Numbered from the stretch's first letter, positions 52,530-61,938 are shown. The stretch: 64,000 nt of DNA from Cyanobacteria bacterium FACHB-471 (GCA_014695345.1 JACJOC010000012.1:248001-312000); one strand, 5' to 3'. Notes: a model not told the origin generated them from the letters alone. Made by a program: numbers and translations.

Positions 52530-53645
52530 ATGAGCCGACTGCGCTATCCAAAGCCTGGAATTTATGGGATCAACCGGGGGATCAACCGGCGTAAATTTAT
52601 TCAATATGGAGCAATGGCAGTGGGGGCAGGCGTGGTTGCTTCCTGCACTGGCAATCAGCCCGCCGCTGAAGAAGATGAAGCAGCAGAATCTTCCGCCGCT
52701 GCCAGCCCTTCTCCTAGCGGTGAATTGACGTCCGTCACCTACGGCACCAACTGGTATGCTCAGGCAGAGCACGGCGGCTTCTATCAGGCGGTTGCTGCGG
52801 GCATTTATGAGGAGCATGGTCTGGATGTGACCATTCAAATGGGCGGTCCCCAAGTCAACGGCACGCAGCTATTGATGGGCGGTGCAGTCGATTTCTTCAT
52901 GGGCTATACGGCAGATGCGATCAAGGCGATCGAGGAAGACATCCCCAAGGTCACGGTAGCGGCGATGTTCCAAAAAGACCCGCAAATCCTGATTGCTCAC
53001 CCCGACACGGGAGCAGAATCACTGGAAGATTTAAAAGGCAGACCTGTCTTTGTTTCGGCAGCAGCAAACACCACCTACTGGCCGTTCCTGGTTGCACGCT
53101 ACGGCTTCACCGAAGACCAAAAGCGTCCCTATAACTTCAACCCCGGTCCGTTCTTAGCAGACAAGCAAGCGGCTCAGCAGGGTTACCTCAGTTCTGAACC
53201 GCTGGCGATCTCAAAGGAGGGCGGCTTTGAGCCAGTCGTATTCCTACTAGCAGATTACGGCTACGATCCTTATTCCACCACAATCGAAACGCGGCGAGAA
53301 TTGGTTGAATCTGACCCAGATCTAGTGCAGCGGTTTGTTGATGCGTCGATCAAGGGCTGGTATAGCTACTTTGAAGATCCGGCTCCGGGAAATGAGCTAA
53401 TCAAGCAAGCTAACCCTGAAATGACCGACGAACAAATTGCCTACGGCATCGAAAAAATGCAGGAATACGGCATTGCCATTTCTGGTGAGGCAGAAATGCA
53501 AGGCATTGGCGCAATGACCGATGGGCGCTGGAAGTCTTTCTTTGACACGATGGCAGAGGCAGGCGTGTTTGATCCTAATACGGATTACAAGCAGGCTTAC
53601 ACACTGGAGTTTGTCAACAAAGGCGCAGAAGCTTATCAGGCTTAA
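52530..53645 (+). CDS. NMT1/THI5-like ABC substrate-binding lipoprotein (Tat-exported)
   Basis: The ATG at 52530 follows AAAGGAG at 7 nt; a TTG-started frame extends to 52413. The N-terminus has a twin-arginine motif NRRKFIQYG and a lipobox ASC near residue 40, so it is a Tat-exported lipoprotein. The mature domain is NMT1/THI5-like (YGTNWYAQAEHGGFYQAVAAGIYEEHGLDVTIQMGGPQVNG), a class that binds pyrimidine precursors, sulfonates or similar small molecules. It opens a five-gene operon with ATPase, permease, deaminase and oxidase, which favours a nitrogenous ligand. Confidence 0.88.
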   Translation: MSRLRYPKPGIYGINRGINRRKFIQYGAMAVGAGVVASCTGNQPAAEEDEAAESSAAASPSPSGELTSVTYGTNWYAQAEHGGFYQAVAAGIYEEHGLDVTIQMGGPQVNGTQLLMGGAVDFFMGYTADAIKAIEEDIPKVTVAAMFQKDPQILIAHPDTGAESLEDLKGRPVFVSAAANTTYWPFLVARYGFTEDQKRPYNFNPGPFLADKQAAQQGYLSSEPLAISKEGGFEPVVFLLADYGYDPYSTTIETRRELVESDPDLVQRFVDASIKGWYSYFEDPAPGNELIKQANPEMTDEQIAYGIEKMQEYGIAISGEAEMQGIGAMTDGRWKSFFDTMAEAGVFDPNTDYKQAYTLEFVNKGAEAYQA

Positions 53646-53695
53646 GGCTATTTGGGTTGGTACACGCACACTGCACTTTATTTGCACAAACGCTA

Positions 53696-54496
53696 ATGAC
53701 TCATCCTGCCATTACGCTCAGCGACATCACCAAGGTCTATTCCAATGGCACCGTGGCGCTACAGCACCTCAATTTGGCGATTGAGGAAGGACAGTTTATC
53801 AGCCTGGTTGGACCGTCTGGCTGCGGTAAAAGTACTGTACTGCGAATGATTGCAGGTTTAGGCAAGATGAGTTCGGGACAGATCGAATGGAGTAGTGGTC
53901 ATTCCCAGCGCCAGCTTGCGTTTGTGTTTCAGGAAGCTGCTCTAATGCCCTGGGCAACGGTGCAAGACAATGTGCGATTGCCCTTGAAACTGGCAGGGGT
54001 TTCCTATTCTGCATCTAGGACGGCTGTAGCTGAAGCGCTGGAACTGGTTGACCTAACTGGCTTTGAGAAGTGTTACCCGCGTGAACTGTCAGGCGGGATG
54101 AAGATGAGGGTATCGATCGCCCGTGCCCTGGTGACAAAGCCAGAAGTATTGCTGATGGATGAGCCGTTTGGGGCGCTGGATGAGATGACTCGCAGCAGGC
54201 TCAACAGCGACTTGCTCGCTCTGTGGAGCCAAAAGCAATGGACGGTGATATTTGTCACCCACAACATTTATGAGGCAGTATACCTGTCGAATCGGGTAAT
54301 CGTGATGGCAGCACGTCCAGGGCGAGTTGTGGCAGATGTGCCGATCGCCGCTCCCTATCCCCGCACCGAAGAGTTTCGCCTCTCCCCCCTCTACGGTGAA
54401 TACTGCCGCCAGATTTCTTCTGCCCTTTCCCAGGCTGCGAGTGGGCAAGATGTGGCGATCGCCAACCCTGACCGACGAGCTGCAGAATATGTCTAG
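53696..54496 (+). CDS. ABC transporter ATPase (NitT/TauT/ThiZ-type)
   Basis: The 266-residue protein (ATG 53696) has Walker A GPSGCGKST, Q-loop AFVFQEAALMPW, signature LSGGMKMRVSIARAL and Walker B LLMDEPFGALD, as in the nitrate/taurine/thiamine-precursor family. It energises import together with the neighbouring binding protein and permease. A TTG-started longer frame from 53657 is less likely. Confidence 0.93.
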   Translation: MTHPAITLSDITKVYSNGTVALQHLNLAIEEGQFISLVGPSGCGKSTVLRMIAGLGKMSSGQIEWSSGHSQRQLAFVFQEAALMPWATVQDNVRLPLKLAGVSYSASRTAVAEALELVDLTGFEKCYPRELSGGMKMRVSIARALVTKPEVLLMDEPFGALDEMTRSRLNSDLLALWSQKQWTVIFVTHNIYEAVYLSNRVIVMAARPGRVVADVPIAAPYPRTEEFRLSPLYGEYCRQISSALSQAASGQDVAIANPDRRAAEYV

Positions 54497-54590
54497 TGGT
54501 AGATAGTAGACCGCAAGCAGGAAGACTGTCTTAACCCCTTACCTGCTAACTATCCTTCATCCTTCTTCCGTCCCCCTTTCTCCTTCCTCC

Positions 54591-55556
54591 ATGCTGCTGC
54601 GCCAACTGACTGCCCTAATTCTGGAACTGCAAAATTTGTTGATGGGCCGCATCAACTTCACGGCAGGGAGCGATCGCCCCAATGGATCGATCCCTGCCCT
54701 TGCGGCTAAACCGATTGGCAAACTGGGAACTGCGGGGTTGTCAGGGATGCGGCAATTGCTTTCGGCCGATTTGCTGGCTCCGGTAGGGGTGGGCTTTTTG
54801 GTGCTGGCATTCTGGGAAATTGCGGTGCGAATGAGTGGCGTTCAGCCTTACCTGCTCCCAGGTCCGCTGTTGGTGCTGCAAACGCTAATTAGCGAATGGG
54901 GAACGCTGTTTCCGTCGTTGGTGATCACGTTTCAAATTACCCTGGCTGCTTTCGTTGTAGCGGTGATTTCTGGACTGTTGGTGTCGGTTCTGTTTACCCA
55001 GAGCAAGTGGATTGAGCGCAGCTTTTTTCCCTACGCGGTGATCTTGCAAACGACCCCGGTGGTGGCGATCGCCCCACTGATCATTATTTGGGTCAGGCAG
55101 GTTGTACCGGGAGACAACAGCACCTTTGTGGCACTGGTAATCTGCGCTTGGATTGTGGCGCTGTTCCCCATCATCGCTAATACGACCTTGGGTTTGAATA
55201 GCGCTGACCACAACCTGATCAACCTGTTCCAGCTTTACAAAGCTTCCCGCTGGCAGACGTTGCTGCATCTGCGCTTGCCCAGCGCTATGCCCTACTTTTT
55301 GGGTGGATTGCGAATCAGCGGCGGGCTGGCTTTGATCGGCGCAGTGGTGGCAGAATTCGTTGCCGGAACGGGCGGTACCAAATCGGGGATCGCCTACCAA
55401 ATCCTGATTTCCAGCTACAATCTACAGATTCCCCGGATGTTTGCTGCCCTACTGATGACTACTGGGTTGGGCGTGCTCATCTTTGTGCTGCTGACGCTGC
55501 TTTCTGACTTTTTGCTTGGCAAGTGGCACGAAAGCGCTGTTCGACGAGAAAATTGA
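54591..55556 (+). CDS. ABC transporter permease (NitT/TauT/ThiX-type)
   Basis: The 321-residue protein has about six membrane helices from residue 60 on (LLAPVGVGFLVLAFWEIAV, TFQITLAAFVVAVISGLLVSVLF, FFPYAVILQTTPVVAIAPLIIIW) and the EAA-like loop ASRWQTLLHLRLPSAMPYFLGGLRI. About 55 residues precede the first helix, with a possible shorter start. It is the membrane part of the transporter, 95 nt after the ATPase and 13 nt before the deaminase gene. Confidence 0.92.
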   Translation: MLLRQLTALILELQNLLMGRINFTAGSDRPNGSIPALAAKPIGKLGTAGLSGMRQLLSADLLAPVGVGFLVLAFWEIAVRMSGVQPYLLPGPLLVLQTLISEWGTLFPSLVITFQITLAAFVVAVISGLLVSVLFTQSKWIERSFFPYAVILQTTPVVAIAPLIIIWVRQVVPGDNSTFVALVICAWIVALFPIIANTTLGLNSADHNLINLFQLYKASRWQTLLHLRLPSAMPYFLGGLRISGGLALIGAVVAEFVAGTGGTKSGIAYQILISSYNLQIPRMFAALLMTTGLGVLIFVLLTLLSDFLLGKWHESAVRREN

Positions 55557-55569
55557 GCATCTACCTGCG

Positions 55570-56958
55570 ATGAAGATCCCTGGAGCGTCCCATTACTGGC
55601 TGAAGAATGCCCATGTCCCATTTACCCTGATTCAGCTAGCCGATGGGGAAACGATTGGCGAATCGGAATTACTGAATCCAATTGAGCCGCTGCTGCTGCT
55701 AGACATTGAGATTCGGGATGGAGTGATTCATTCGTTACAACAATCTGCAACCGTTCCAGATGAAATTCCCTCAGTCGATTTGCAGCGAGGAATGGTCTGG
55801 CCCTGCTTTGTGGATTTGCACACGCATTTAGATAAAGGGCATACCTGGGGGCGATCGCCCAACCTGGCAGGCACGTTTGATAGCGCCTTAGCTTTAGTAA
55901 GTAGCGATCGCGAGAAACACTGGGATGCCGAGGATGTTTATCGCCGTATGGAGTTTGGGCTGAAGTGCAGCTATGCTCACGGCACTCGTGCCCTGCGGAC
56001 TCACATCGACTCTGCTAACGGACAAGCGAAAATCAGTCTGGAGGTCTTCAAAGCACTAAAAGCGGAATGGCAAGGTCGGCTAGAACTTCAGGCTGTTTCC
56101 CTGGTGCCGTTGGACTATTTCATGGGCGCAGAGGGAGAAGTATTGGCTGACCAGATCGCTGAAGCGGGAGGCTGTTTGGGCGGTTTGCCGCTGATGAACG
56201 AAGATTTAGAGCGGCAGATCGATCGGGTTTTTGAGTTAGCGGGCGATCGCCAGCTCAACCTCGACTTTCACACCGATGAAAGCGGCAACCCCGCCGACAT
56301 TACCCTGCGCCACATTGCAGCGGCAACCCTGCGCCACGAATTCACCGGGCGGGTAGTTTGTGGTCACTGTTGTAGCCTCTCGGTACAACCTGCCGAGGAA
56401 GTTCAGAAAACGATTGATCTAGTCAAGCAGGCGCGAATCGGAATCGTTAGCTTGCCGATGTGTAACCTTTACCTGCAAGACCGCAACCAGCAAACTTCTC
56501 AGCATTTCCTGTATGCCCCGCTAGAGCAGCAGCTTGCATTTAACTCCAAGTTTCCCAGTCGCACTCCGCGCTGGCGAGGGGTAACGCTCCTGCATGAGCT
56601 AAAGCACTCTGGCGTACCCACAGCGGTTGCCAGCGATAACTGCCGCGACCCATTTCACGCGTTTGGGGATCACGACGTGCTGGAGGTATTTACCCAGTCT
56701 GCCAAGATTGCTCATTTTAATGCAGCCTATGGTGATTGGTGTACAGCGGTAACGACCACCCCTGCAGACCTGATGGGTTTCCCAACCATTGGGCGAATTG
56801 GAACTGGACTGCCCGCCGATTTGATTCTCTTTAGAGGGCGTTACTTTAGTGAATTGCTGTCACGATCGCAGCATGATCGAGTCGTGTTACGACAGGGAAA
56901 GGCGATCGATACCGCTCTTCCTGACTATGCCGAACTGGATGACTTGCTGGTGAAATGA
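55570..56958 (+). CDS. Cytosine-deaminase-type amidohydrolase
   Basis: From the ATG at 55570 the 462-residue enzyme shows the metal-dependent amidohydrolase set: DLHTHLDKGHTW (metal His), RTHIDSA, LDFHTDESGNP, VCGHCCSLS and ASDNCRDPF (metal Asp). This pattern fits the CodA/cytosine deaminase branch, which hydrolyses amino groups from pyrimidines or related rings. The exact substrate cannot be told, but with the transporter it suggests uptake and deamination of an imported N-heterocycle. Start follows the permease stop by 13 nt. Confidence 0.88.
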   Translation: MKIPGASHYWLKNAHVPFTLIQLADGETIGESELLNPIEPLLLLDIEIRDGVIHSLQQSATVPDEIPSVDLQRGMVWPCFVDLHTHLDKGHTWGRSPNLAGTFDSALALVSSDREKHWDAEDVYRRMEFGLKCSYAHGTRALRTHIDSANGQAKISLEVFKALKAEWQGRLELQAVSLVPLDYFMGAEGEVLADQIAEAGGCLGGLPLMNEDLERQIDRVFELAGDRQLNLDFHTDESGNPADITLRHIAAATLRHEFTGRVVCGHCCSLSVQPAEEVQKTIDLVKQARIGIVSLPMCNLYLQDRNQQTSQHFLYAPLEQQLAFNSKFPSRTPRWRGVTLLHELKHSGVPTAVASDNCRDPFHAFGDHDVLEVFTQSAKIAHFNAAYGDWCTAVTTTPADLMGFPTIGRIGTGLPADLILFRGRYFSELLSRSQHDRVVLRQGKAIDTALPDYAELDDLLVK

Positions 56959-57005
56959 CAGGACACTTAATTTAACTTGACTTTGTATATTAGGAGGCTA
57001 GCGAG

Positions 57006-58367
57006 ATGACTGCAACGGCTGCAACAGGGCGATCGCTTGATTGGGATGCGTTAACCAACGCCCTCAGCGGCATTGAAATAATTCGAGAACCGACTCAAGT
57101 AGCCAAGCTTTCGCAAGACTACTACAGCTTTAGCCCGCTGTTGCAGGCACAGTTGACCGGCAAAGTTGGCGATCTAGTAGTTCGCCCTGTTAACGAAGCC
57201 GAAGTGCTGCGCGTGGCGGAGGTTTGCGTGAAATTCAAACTACCGTTGACGGTTCGTGGAGCAGGCACCGGAAACTATGGGCAGTGCGTCCCCTTAGAAG
57301 GCGGCGTAATTCTTGATCTGAGCCGAATGCAGGCGGTTCGCTGGCTAAAACCTGGACTCGCATGCGTTGAACCTGGCGTAAAACTAGCCGCACTTGACAA
57401 ACAGGCACGGGAAACCGGCTGGGAAATTCGTATGACCCCTTCCACTTATCGGACTGCGACAATTGGGGGCTTTATTGGGGGTGGTAGTGGTGGCATCGGC
57501 TCGATCACCTATGGGCAACTGCGCGATCGCGGCAACCTGCACGCCGTTCGGGTCGTAACAATGGAAGACCAGCCTCGTGTGATCGAGCTACGCGGCGACG
57601 ATGTACAGAAAGTGAACCATGCCTATGGTACCAACGGCATTATTACCGAGCTAGAAATTCCCCTTGGTCCGGCTTATCCCTGGGCAGAATACATCGTCAG
57701 CTTCTCCGATTTTATGAGCGCGGCCCGATTCGGTCAGGCGCTAGGCGACTCAGACGGCATCATTAAAAAATTAATCTGCATTTGTGCTGCCCCAATTCCT
57801 AACTACTTTGCTGCGCTGCGGAGCCATATTCCCGAAAATAGCCACTGTGCCCTGCTAGTCGTCTCAGAATCCTGCCGGGAACCCCTGACTGGACTAGTGC
57901 GGGAGTATGGTGGTGCATTCTGTTATGAGAAAGCCGCCAAGGATGCCAGCAAAGGGGTGACGCTGGTGGAATATTCCTGGAATCACACCACCCTCCACGC
58001 TCGTAGCGTTGACCCGTCTCTCACCTATTTGCAAACGCTGTTTCCGCCAGATAAGCAGCTCAAACTGGTAGAGCAGATGTATCACCACTTTGGCGACGAA
58101 GCAATGATGCATCTAGAATTCATCCGGGTGAATGGCTCCGTGCTTCCGGCGGCACTGCAAATTATTCGCTATTCCACTGCTGAACGGCTTCAAGAAATTA
58201 TTCAATATCACGAGGAGCAGGGTGCGTTTATTGCCAATCCGCATACCTACGTTTTGGAAGATGGTGGCAGGAAAACCATTGATCCGGTGCAGCTTAAGTT
58301 TAAGGAAATGGTCGATCCTTACGGTTTGCTGAATCCGGGCAAAATGCGGGCATGGTTAGAGCGGTAG
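57006..58367 (+). CDS. FAD-linked oxidase (PCMH-type)
   Basis: The 453-residue flavoprotein has the PCMH-type FAD-binding pattern VRGAGTGNYGQCVPLEGGVILDLSRM and IGGFIGGGSGGIGSITYGQLRDRG, like GlcD and other FAD-linked oxidases. Its C-terminus ends NPGKMRAW as these enzymes often do. Strong Shine-Dalgarno AGGAGG is 9 nt before the ATG. It is the last gene of the transporter-deaminase operon and may act on the deaminated product; the substrate is not known. Confidence 0.88.
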   Translation: MTATAATGRSLDWDALTNALSGIEIIREPTQVAKLSQDYYSFSPLLQAQLTGKVGDLVVRPVNEAEVLRVAEVCVKFKLPLTVRGAGTGNYGQCVPLEGGVILDLSRMQAVRWLKPGLACVEPGVKLAALDKQARETGWEIRMTPSTYRTATIGGFIGGGSGGIGSITYGQLRDRGNLHAVRVVTMEDQPRVIELRGDDVQKVNHAYGTNGIITELEIPLGPAYPWAEYIVSFSDFMSAARFGQALGDSDGIIKKLICICAAPIPNYFAALRSHIPENSHCALLVVSESCREPLTGLVREYGGAFCYEKAAKDASKGVTLVEYSWNHTTLHARSVDPSLTYLQTLFPPDKQLKLVEQMYHHFGDEAMMHLEFIRVNGSVLPAALQIIRYSTAERLQEIIQYHEEQGAFIANPHTYVLEDGGRKTIDPVQLKFKEMVDPYGLLNPGKMRAWLER

Positions 58368-58386
58368 GGGTTGTTGGTAATGGGCT

Positions 58387-58974
58387 TCAATCAAAGGCAG
58401 ATTGAATGTACTGCTGGAGGATAAGTCGATAGCCTGATACAACCAGGGGTTGTCCCAATTTGACAGGTCTGGAGATGATTGGACTGGTCTGCTGTGGAAG
58501 TGTAATAGTTGAATCTTCAGCAGCAGTCGAGTTAGCTTGCTTGAAAATGGGAATGGGCGATCGCCCGTAGCTCACTAGTGCCACATCAAATCGACAGGGC
58601 AACTCTGCCAACTCAGGTTGTTCTGCCAGAAATAGCTGAGCAGCCTGCCATAATTTTGCCTGCTTTTTGGGCGTAATTGCTAACAGCCCATTCGCATCCC
58701 AATTTCCCCGACCGCGAGCCTTAACTTCAACGAAGGCAAGCACCGGCTGAGATTGGAGAGGAGCGTTCTTAGATATGGTTTTAAGAATTGGGGCGATCGC
58801 CCCTTTCGCCACTAGATCCAGCTCACCCCAGCGGCAGTGCCAGCGACGCTGCAAAATTTCCCAGCCTTGACCAATCAGCCATTGCGCTACCAAGTCCTCT
58901 GCCAAAAAACCAATGGTTTGTGTAACTTTGCCGGGTTTGGCAGGTTGGGAAGCAGGATTGAGTGAAGAATTCAC
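58387..58974 (-). CDS. YraN/UPF0102 family nuclease-like protein
   Basis: The conserved domain reads GFLAEDLVAQWLIGQGWEILQRRWHCRWGELDLVAKG and FVEVKARGRGNWDANG, an endonuclease-like fold with Asp-Glu-Lys (GELDLV, EVKAR) typical of YraN. I take a GTG at 58974 as the most compact start (195 aa) because the conserved part starts near residue 20 from there. An ATG at 59115 and a longer frame to 59217 also exist; the ATG choice overlaps the divergent pentapeptide gene. Function is unknown, though DNA processing has been proposed for the family. Confidence 0.8.
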   Translation of the reverse strand: MNSSLNPASQPAKPGKVTQTIGFLAEDLVAQWLIGQGWEILQRRWHCRWGELDLVAKGAIAPILKTISKNAPLQSQPVLAFVEVKARGRGNWDANGLLAITPKKQAKLWQAAQLFLAEQPELAELPCRFDVALVSYGRSPIPIFKQANSTAAEDSTITLPQQTSPIISRPVKLGQPLVVSGYRLILQQYIQSAFD

Positions 58975-59113
58975 AAGGCAATTCAAAGAATGTAACGGTG
59001 ACTGAAGTTTGCCCACTTCTACAACCCTGATCTGCAAATGGCACGACACATTCGGGTAGGATTGGGTTGAAATAAATCGACTTGAATTGTTATTCACGTT
59101 ACCTTCAATTCGC

Positions 59114-59653
59114 ATGATCAGGCTTTGTGATTTCTCCTGGACGCGATGCTGCCGATTTGCAGCGCGATGGTTTCCCAGTTTAGTAGGGTGGTGGGTACTG
59201 GTGGGGGCGATCGCCACCCTAAACCTTATATTTATTCCTCAAGCCCTAGCAGACAACTACAACAAAGAAAGCCTCATCGACGTTGACTTTTCTGGACGAG
59301 TCCTGACCGATTCCAGTTTTACCAAAGCCAACCTCCGCAGCAGCAACCTGAGCCACGCCGACCTGCGCGGCGTGAGCTTCTTTGGTGCAAATCTAGAAGA
59401 CGTGAATCTGGAAGGAGCCAACCTGAGCTTTGCCACCCTCGACTCCGCCCGCCTAGTCGGCGCAAATTTAACAAACGCCATCTTAGAAGGCGCATTTGCC
59501 TTCAACGCCAAATTTGAGGGCGCAACCCTGGATGGAGCCGACTTTACCGACGTACTTTTGCGTCAAGACACCCAAGATAAACTCTGTGAAATGGCCACAG
59601 GCACTAACCCTGTAACCGGGCGAAATACCCGCGAGACACTGGATTGTTTCTAG
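59114..59653 (+). CDS. Exported pentapeptide-repeat protein
   Basis: Starting at ATG 59114 the 179-residue product has a signal peptide (Arg-rich start, hydrophobic core LVGWWVLVGAIATLNLIFI, cleavage after ALA). Pentapeptide units follow (FTKANLRSSNLSHADLRGVSFFGANLEDVNLEGANLSFATL), and a Cys-containing tail (KLCEMATGTNPVTGRNTRETLDCF). The two C-terminal Cys residues likely pair. Such proteins are known in the thylakoid lumen of cyanobacteria. A longer TTG-started frame (59087) is less likely. The ATG overlaps, in the palindrome CATG (59113-59116), an ATG of the divergent yraN frame. Confidence 0.88.
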   Translation: MIRLCDFSWTRCCRFAARWFPSLVGWWVLVGAIATLNLIFIPQALADNYNKESLIDVDFSGRVLTDSSFTKANLRSSNLSHADLRGVSFFGANLEDVNLEGANLSFATLDSARLVGANLTNAILEGAFAFNAKFEGATLDGADFTDVLLRQDTQDKLCEMATGTNPVTGRNTRETLDCF

Positions 59654-59694
59654 GGGACAGGGGCTAGGGGCTGAGGCACAGGCAAGGAGTGCAA

Positions 59695-59976
59695 CAACCC
59701 CTTGCTAACCACCGATGCGAAGCGCGTTATACCACTCATTCCCAATTCCTTGCAGAGGGGGTCTGGGGGACGTGCTTCGTCCCCCAGTGGGGGTTTGGGG
59801 GCAAAGCCCCCAAGAAGGTCTTGGCTAAAAACCGAAGACCTCGTGCATTGAAAGACATGGTTATAACAAAGGAATTTGGGAGAATCCGAGCCTTGGGGGT
59901 TTCCCCCAAACCCCCTCCGATTAGATTGGGATAGGCGGCATAACGCGCTTCGCATCGGTGGTTAGCAAAGGGTTTG
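59695..59976. mobile_element. MITE-like element with long terminal inverted repeats
   Basis: A 282-bp element is bounded by inverted repeats of about 36 bp, of which 27 bp are identical: 59704-59730 (GCTAACCACCGATGCGAAGC...) and its inverse complement at 59940-59966. The interior has two G/C-rich hairpins (GGGGGACG with CGTCCCCC near 59765-59785, and GGGGGTTTGGGGG against CCCCCAAACCCCC around 59790-59925). It carries no credible gene. It lies between the pentapeptide gene and the dnaG stop codon. Confidence 0.7.
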
Positions 59977-59994
59977 TTTGCTTGTGGTGCAAAT

Positions 59995-61938
59995 TTAATT
60001 TGCGGCAGATTCCAGGGATTGGTAGAACTCTCCGACCCAGGGCACCTGGGCTAGATCTGCAAAGGTGGTTTGGCGTTCTTGCTGGTCAAGTTCTTCGATG
60101 CGCTGCTTTTCGGCGTAGATTTGCTGCTGGTAATACTGGCTGAGTTCACTTGCAACGGCACAGTCAGTTTTTTCCCATAGGCTGAGAAAATGGCGGCAGC
60201 GCTTTTCACACATAACCCGCTCCATGCAGGCGGTTGCGGCTCGAACGACTAAAGGCGCACGTACAATGTCTCGCTGAGTTTTTTCATCCAAATGAAACAG
60301 CGGATTGACCTGAGCTAAGCGATCGGGAAATTCGGTGAGGCGATCGCGCAATTGTCTAATCAAATCATCTTTTGTAATGTCAGACTGCAACTCCAAAATT
60401 TGCTGCCACAGAAACCGATGATGGGAAATGCTGAAATCAATGTCGCGTTCTTCCAGGGCATCAATGATTAGAGCCCGGTAGTCGGGCAGATTCAGGTATA
60501 GCCGCAATAACTGCGCTTCTGATTCTTCTAGGAGAGTGCGATCGCCTGGAGTTTGCCACTTTTGCGATCGCCCATGCCACCGCTGCCCCCGCACCTGTGT
60601 TCGCAAATCTTCCTCTAGGCGCAGAGTGAGTCGCGCTTCCCCCCGACTCAGTAGTTCTGCGCAGCGATGAATGTAATGGGTTCGCAGGGTGGCATTCGGC
60701 AAATTTCCTAGCAGCTTTACGATCGCCTGAGTGCTTTGCTGAAACTGATCTGCCTTACTTAAATCAGCATCCGCCAAGAGCTGCTGAATCTGCCAATCCA
60801 GCCATAGGGGCGCCTCTGCCAACAGTGCTCGATAGTCATCGGCAGAATGGCTCTGGAGAAATTCGTCTGGGTCTTTACCCTGAGGAGTGTTCAACACTCG
60901 CAGTTGCACTTCCCCTTTATAGGCTAGGTCTGCAACTTCCCCGATCGCCCGCTCAGCCGCCTTCGCCCCCGCTGCATCTGCATCAAAGTTCAGCACCACC
61001 TGCTTTGACTCGGTGTAGCGCAACAGTAGCCGCACCTGCACCAAACTTAGAGCTGTTCCCAGAGAGGCCACCACATTGTTGATCCCTGCTGCGTGGAGGG
61101 CAATCACATCGAAATAGCCCTCCACCACCACAGCACAATCCTGCTTGGCGATCGCCCCTCGTGCCTTATCCAGCCCAAATAGCGTTTTACCCTTGTCAAA
61201 TAGCTCCGTTTCAGGAGAATTCAAGTATTTGGGCTGCTCATCGCTCAGCGTCCTGCCGCCAAACCCAATCACCCGTCCCTGAAGATCGTGAATCGGAATC
61301 ATCAGGCGATCGCGAAACCGATCATAATATCCGCCCCCACCCTGCCGGGGAACGATCAGCCCCGCCTGTTCTACCAACTCCACCGGATAGTGCTTCTGCT
61401 CCACCAAATAGCCGTATAGCGTTTGCCAACCCGCCGGAGCATAGCCAAGCTGAAACTGTTGAATTGTTTCCTCGCTCAGCCGTCGCGCCTCCCGCAAATA
61501 GATTAAGGCTGCTTCACCCTGAGCCTGATGCAGTGCATGTTCATAAAATCGGGCTGTCAGTGCCAAAATCTCGTAAAGCTGATCTCGCAGTGAAAGCTGC
61601 CGCTGTAGCTCCTGTCGTTGAGCAGGCTCCAGCGTTTGCACTGATACCTGATAGCGCCGCGCCAGATCCAGCACCACATCACTAAACGAGCGCTTCCCAA
61701 ACTCCATCAAAAACTTAATCGCATTTCCCCCCGCCCCACAGCTAAAGCAGTAATAAAACTGTTTGCCAGGGCTGACGCTAAAGCTGGGTGACTTATCATC
61801 ATGAAACGGACATAGTCCCGTAAAGTCCTTCCCCCGCTTTCGTAGCACCACATGCTCTGAGACAACATCGACAATGTCAACTCGTTGCTTGACCTGCTCA
61901 ACCGTGTCGGGATGTAAACGGGGAACGTCCATTAGCAC
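59995..61938 (-). CDS. dnaG: DNA primase
   Basis: DnaG makes RNA primers at the replication fork. The 647-residue protein has the N-terminal CHC2 zinc finger (LCPFHDDKSPSFSVSPGKQFYYCFSCGAGG), the Toprim core (VVVEGYFDVIALH, LNFDADAAGAKA with the metal Asp residues) and a helicase-binding C-terminal region (about 450-647). Start is ATG at 61938, or 61932 (MDVPRLHP). Its stop lies 19 nt from the MITE-like element. Confidence 0.97.
   Translation of the reverse strand: MLMDVPRLHPDTVEQVKQRVDIVDVVSEHVVLRKRGKDFTGLCPFHDDKSPSFSVSPGKQFYYCFSCGAGGNAIKFLMEFGKRSFSDVVLDLARRYQVSVQTLEPAQRQELQRQLSLRDQLYEILALTARFYEHALHQAQGEAALIYLREARRLSEETIQQFQLGYAPAGWQTLYGYLVEQKHYPVELVEQAGLIVPRQGGGGYYDRFRDRLMIPIHDLQGRVIGFGGRTLSDEQPKYLNSPETELFDKGKTLFGLDKARGAIAKQDCAVVVEGYFDVIALHAAGINNVVASLGTALSLVQVRLLLRYTESKQVVLNFDADAAGAKAAERAIGEVADLAYKGEVQLRVLNTPQGKDPDEFLQSHSADDYRALLAEAPLWLDWQIQQLLADADLSKADQFQQSTQAIVKLLGNLPNATLRTHYIHRCAELLSRGEARLTLRLEEDLRTQVRGQRWHGRSQKWQTPGDRTLLEESEAQLLRLYLNLPDYRALIIDALEERDIDFSISHHRFLWQQILELQSDITKDDLIRQLRDRLTEFPDRLAQVNPLFHLDEKTQRDIVRAPLVVRAATACMERVMCEKRCRHFLSLWEKTDCAVASELSQYYQQQIYAEKQRIEELDQQERQTTFADLAQVPWVGEFYQSLESAAN

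Noticed and set aside
59755-59935. ORFs on both strands in the MITE-like element
   Set aside because: They are translations of GC-rich inverted repeats (for example 81 and 101 codons) and do not resemble a transposase.
61161-61685. 174-codon plus-strand ORF in dnaG
   Set aside because: Antisense to the Toprim and zinc-finger regions of dnaG and rich in Pro/Ser/Ala, typical of shadow frames.
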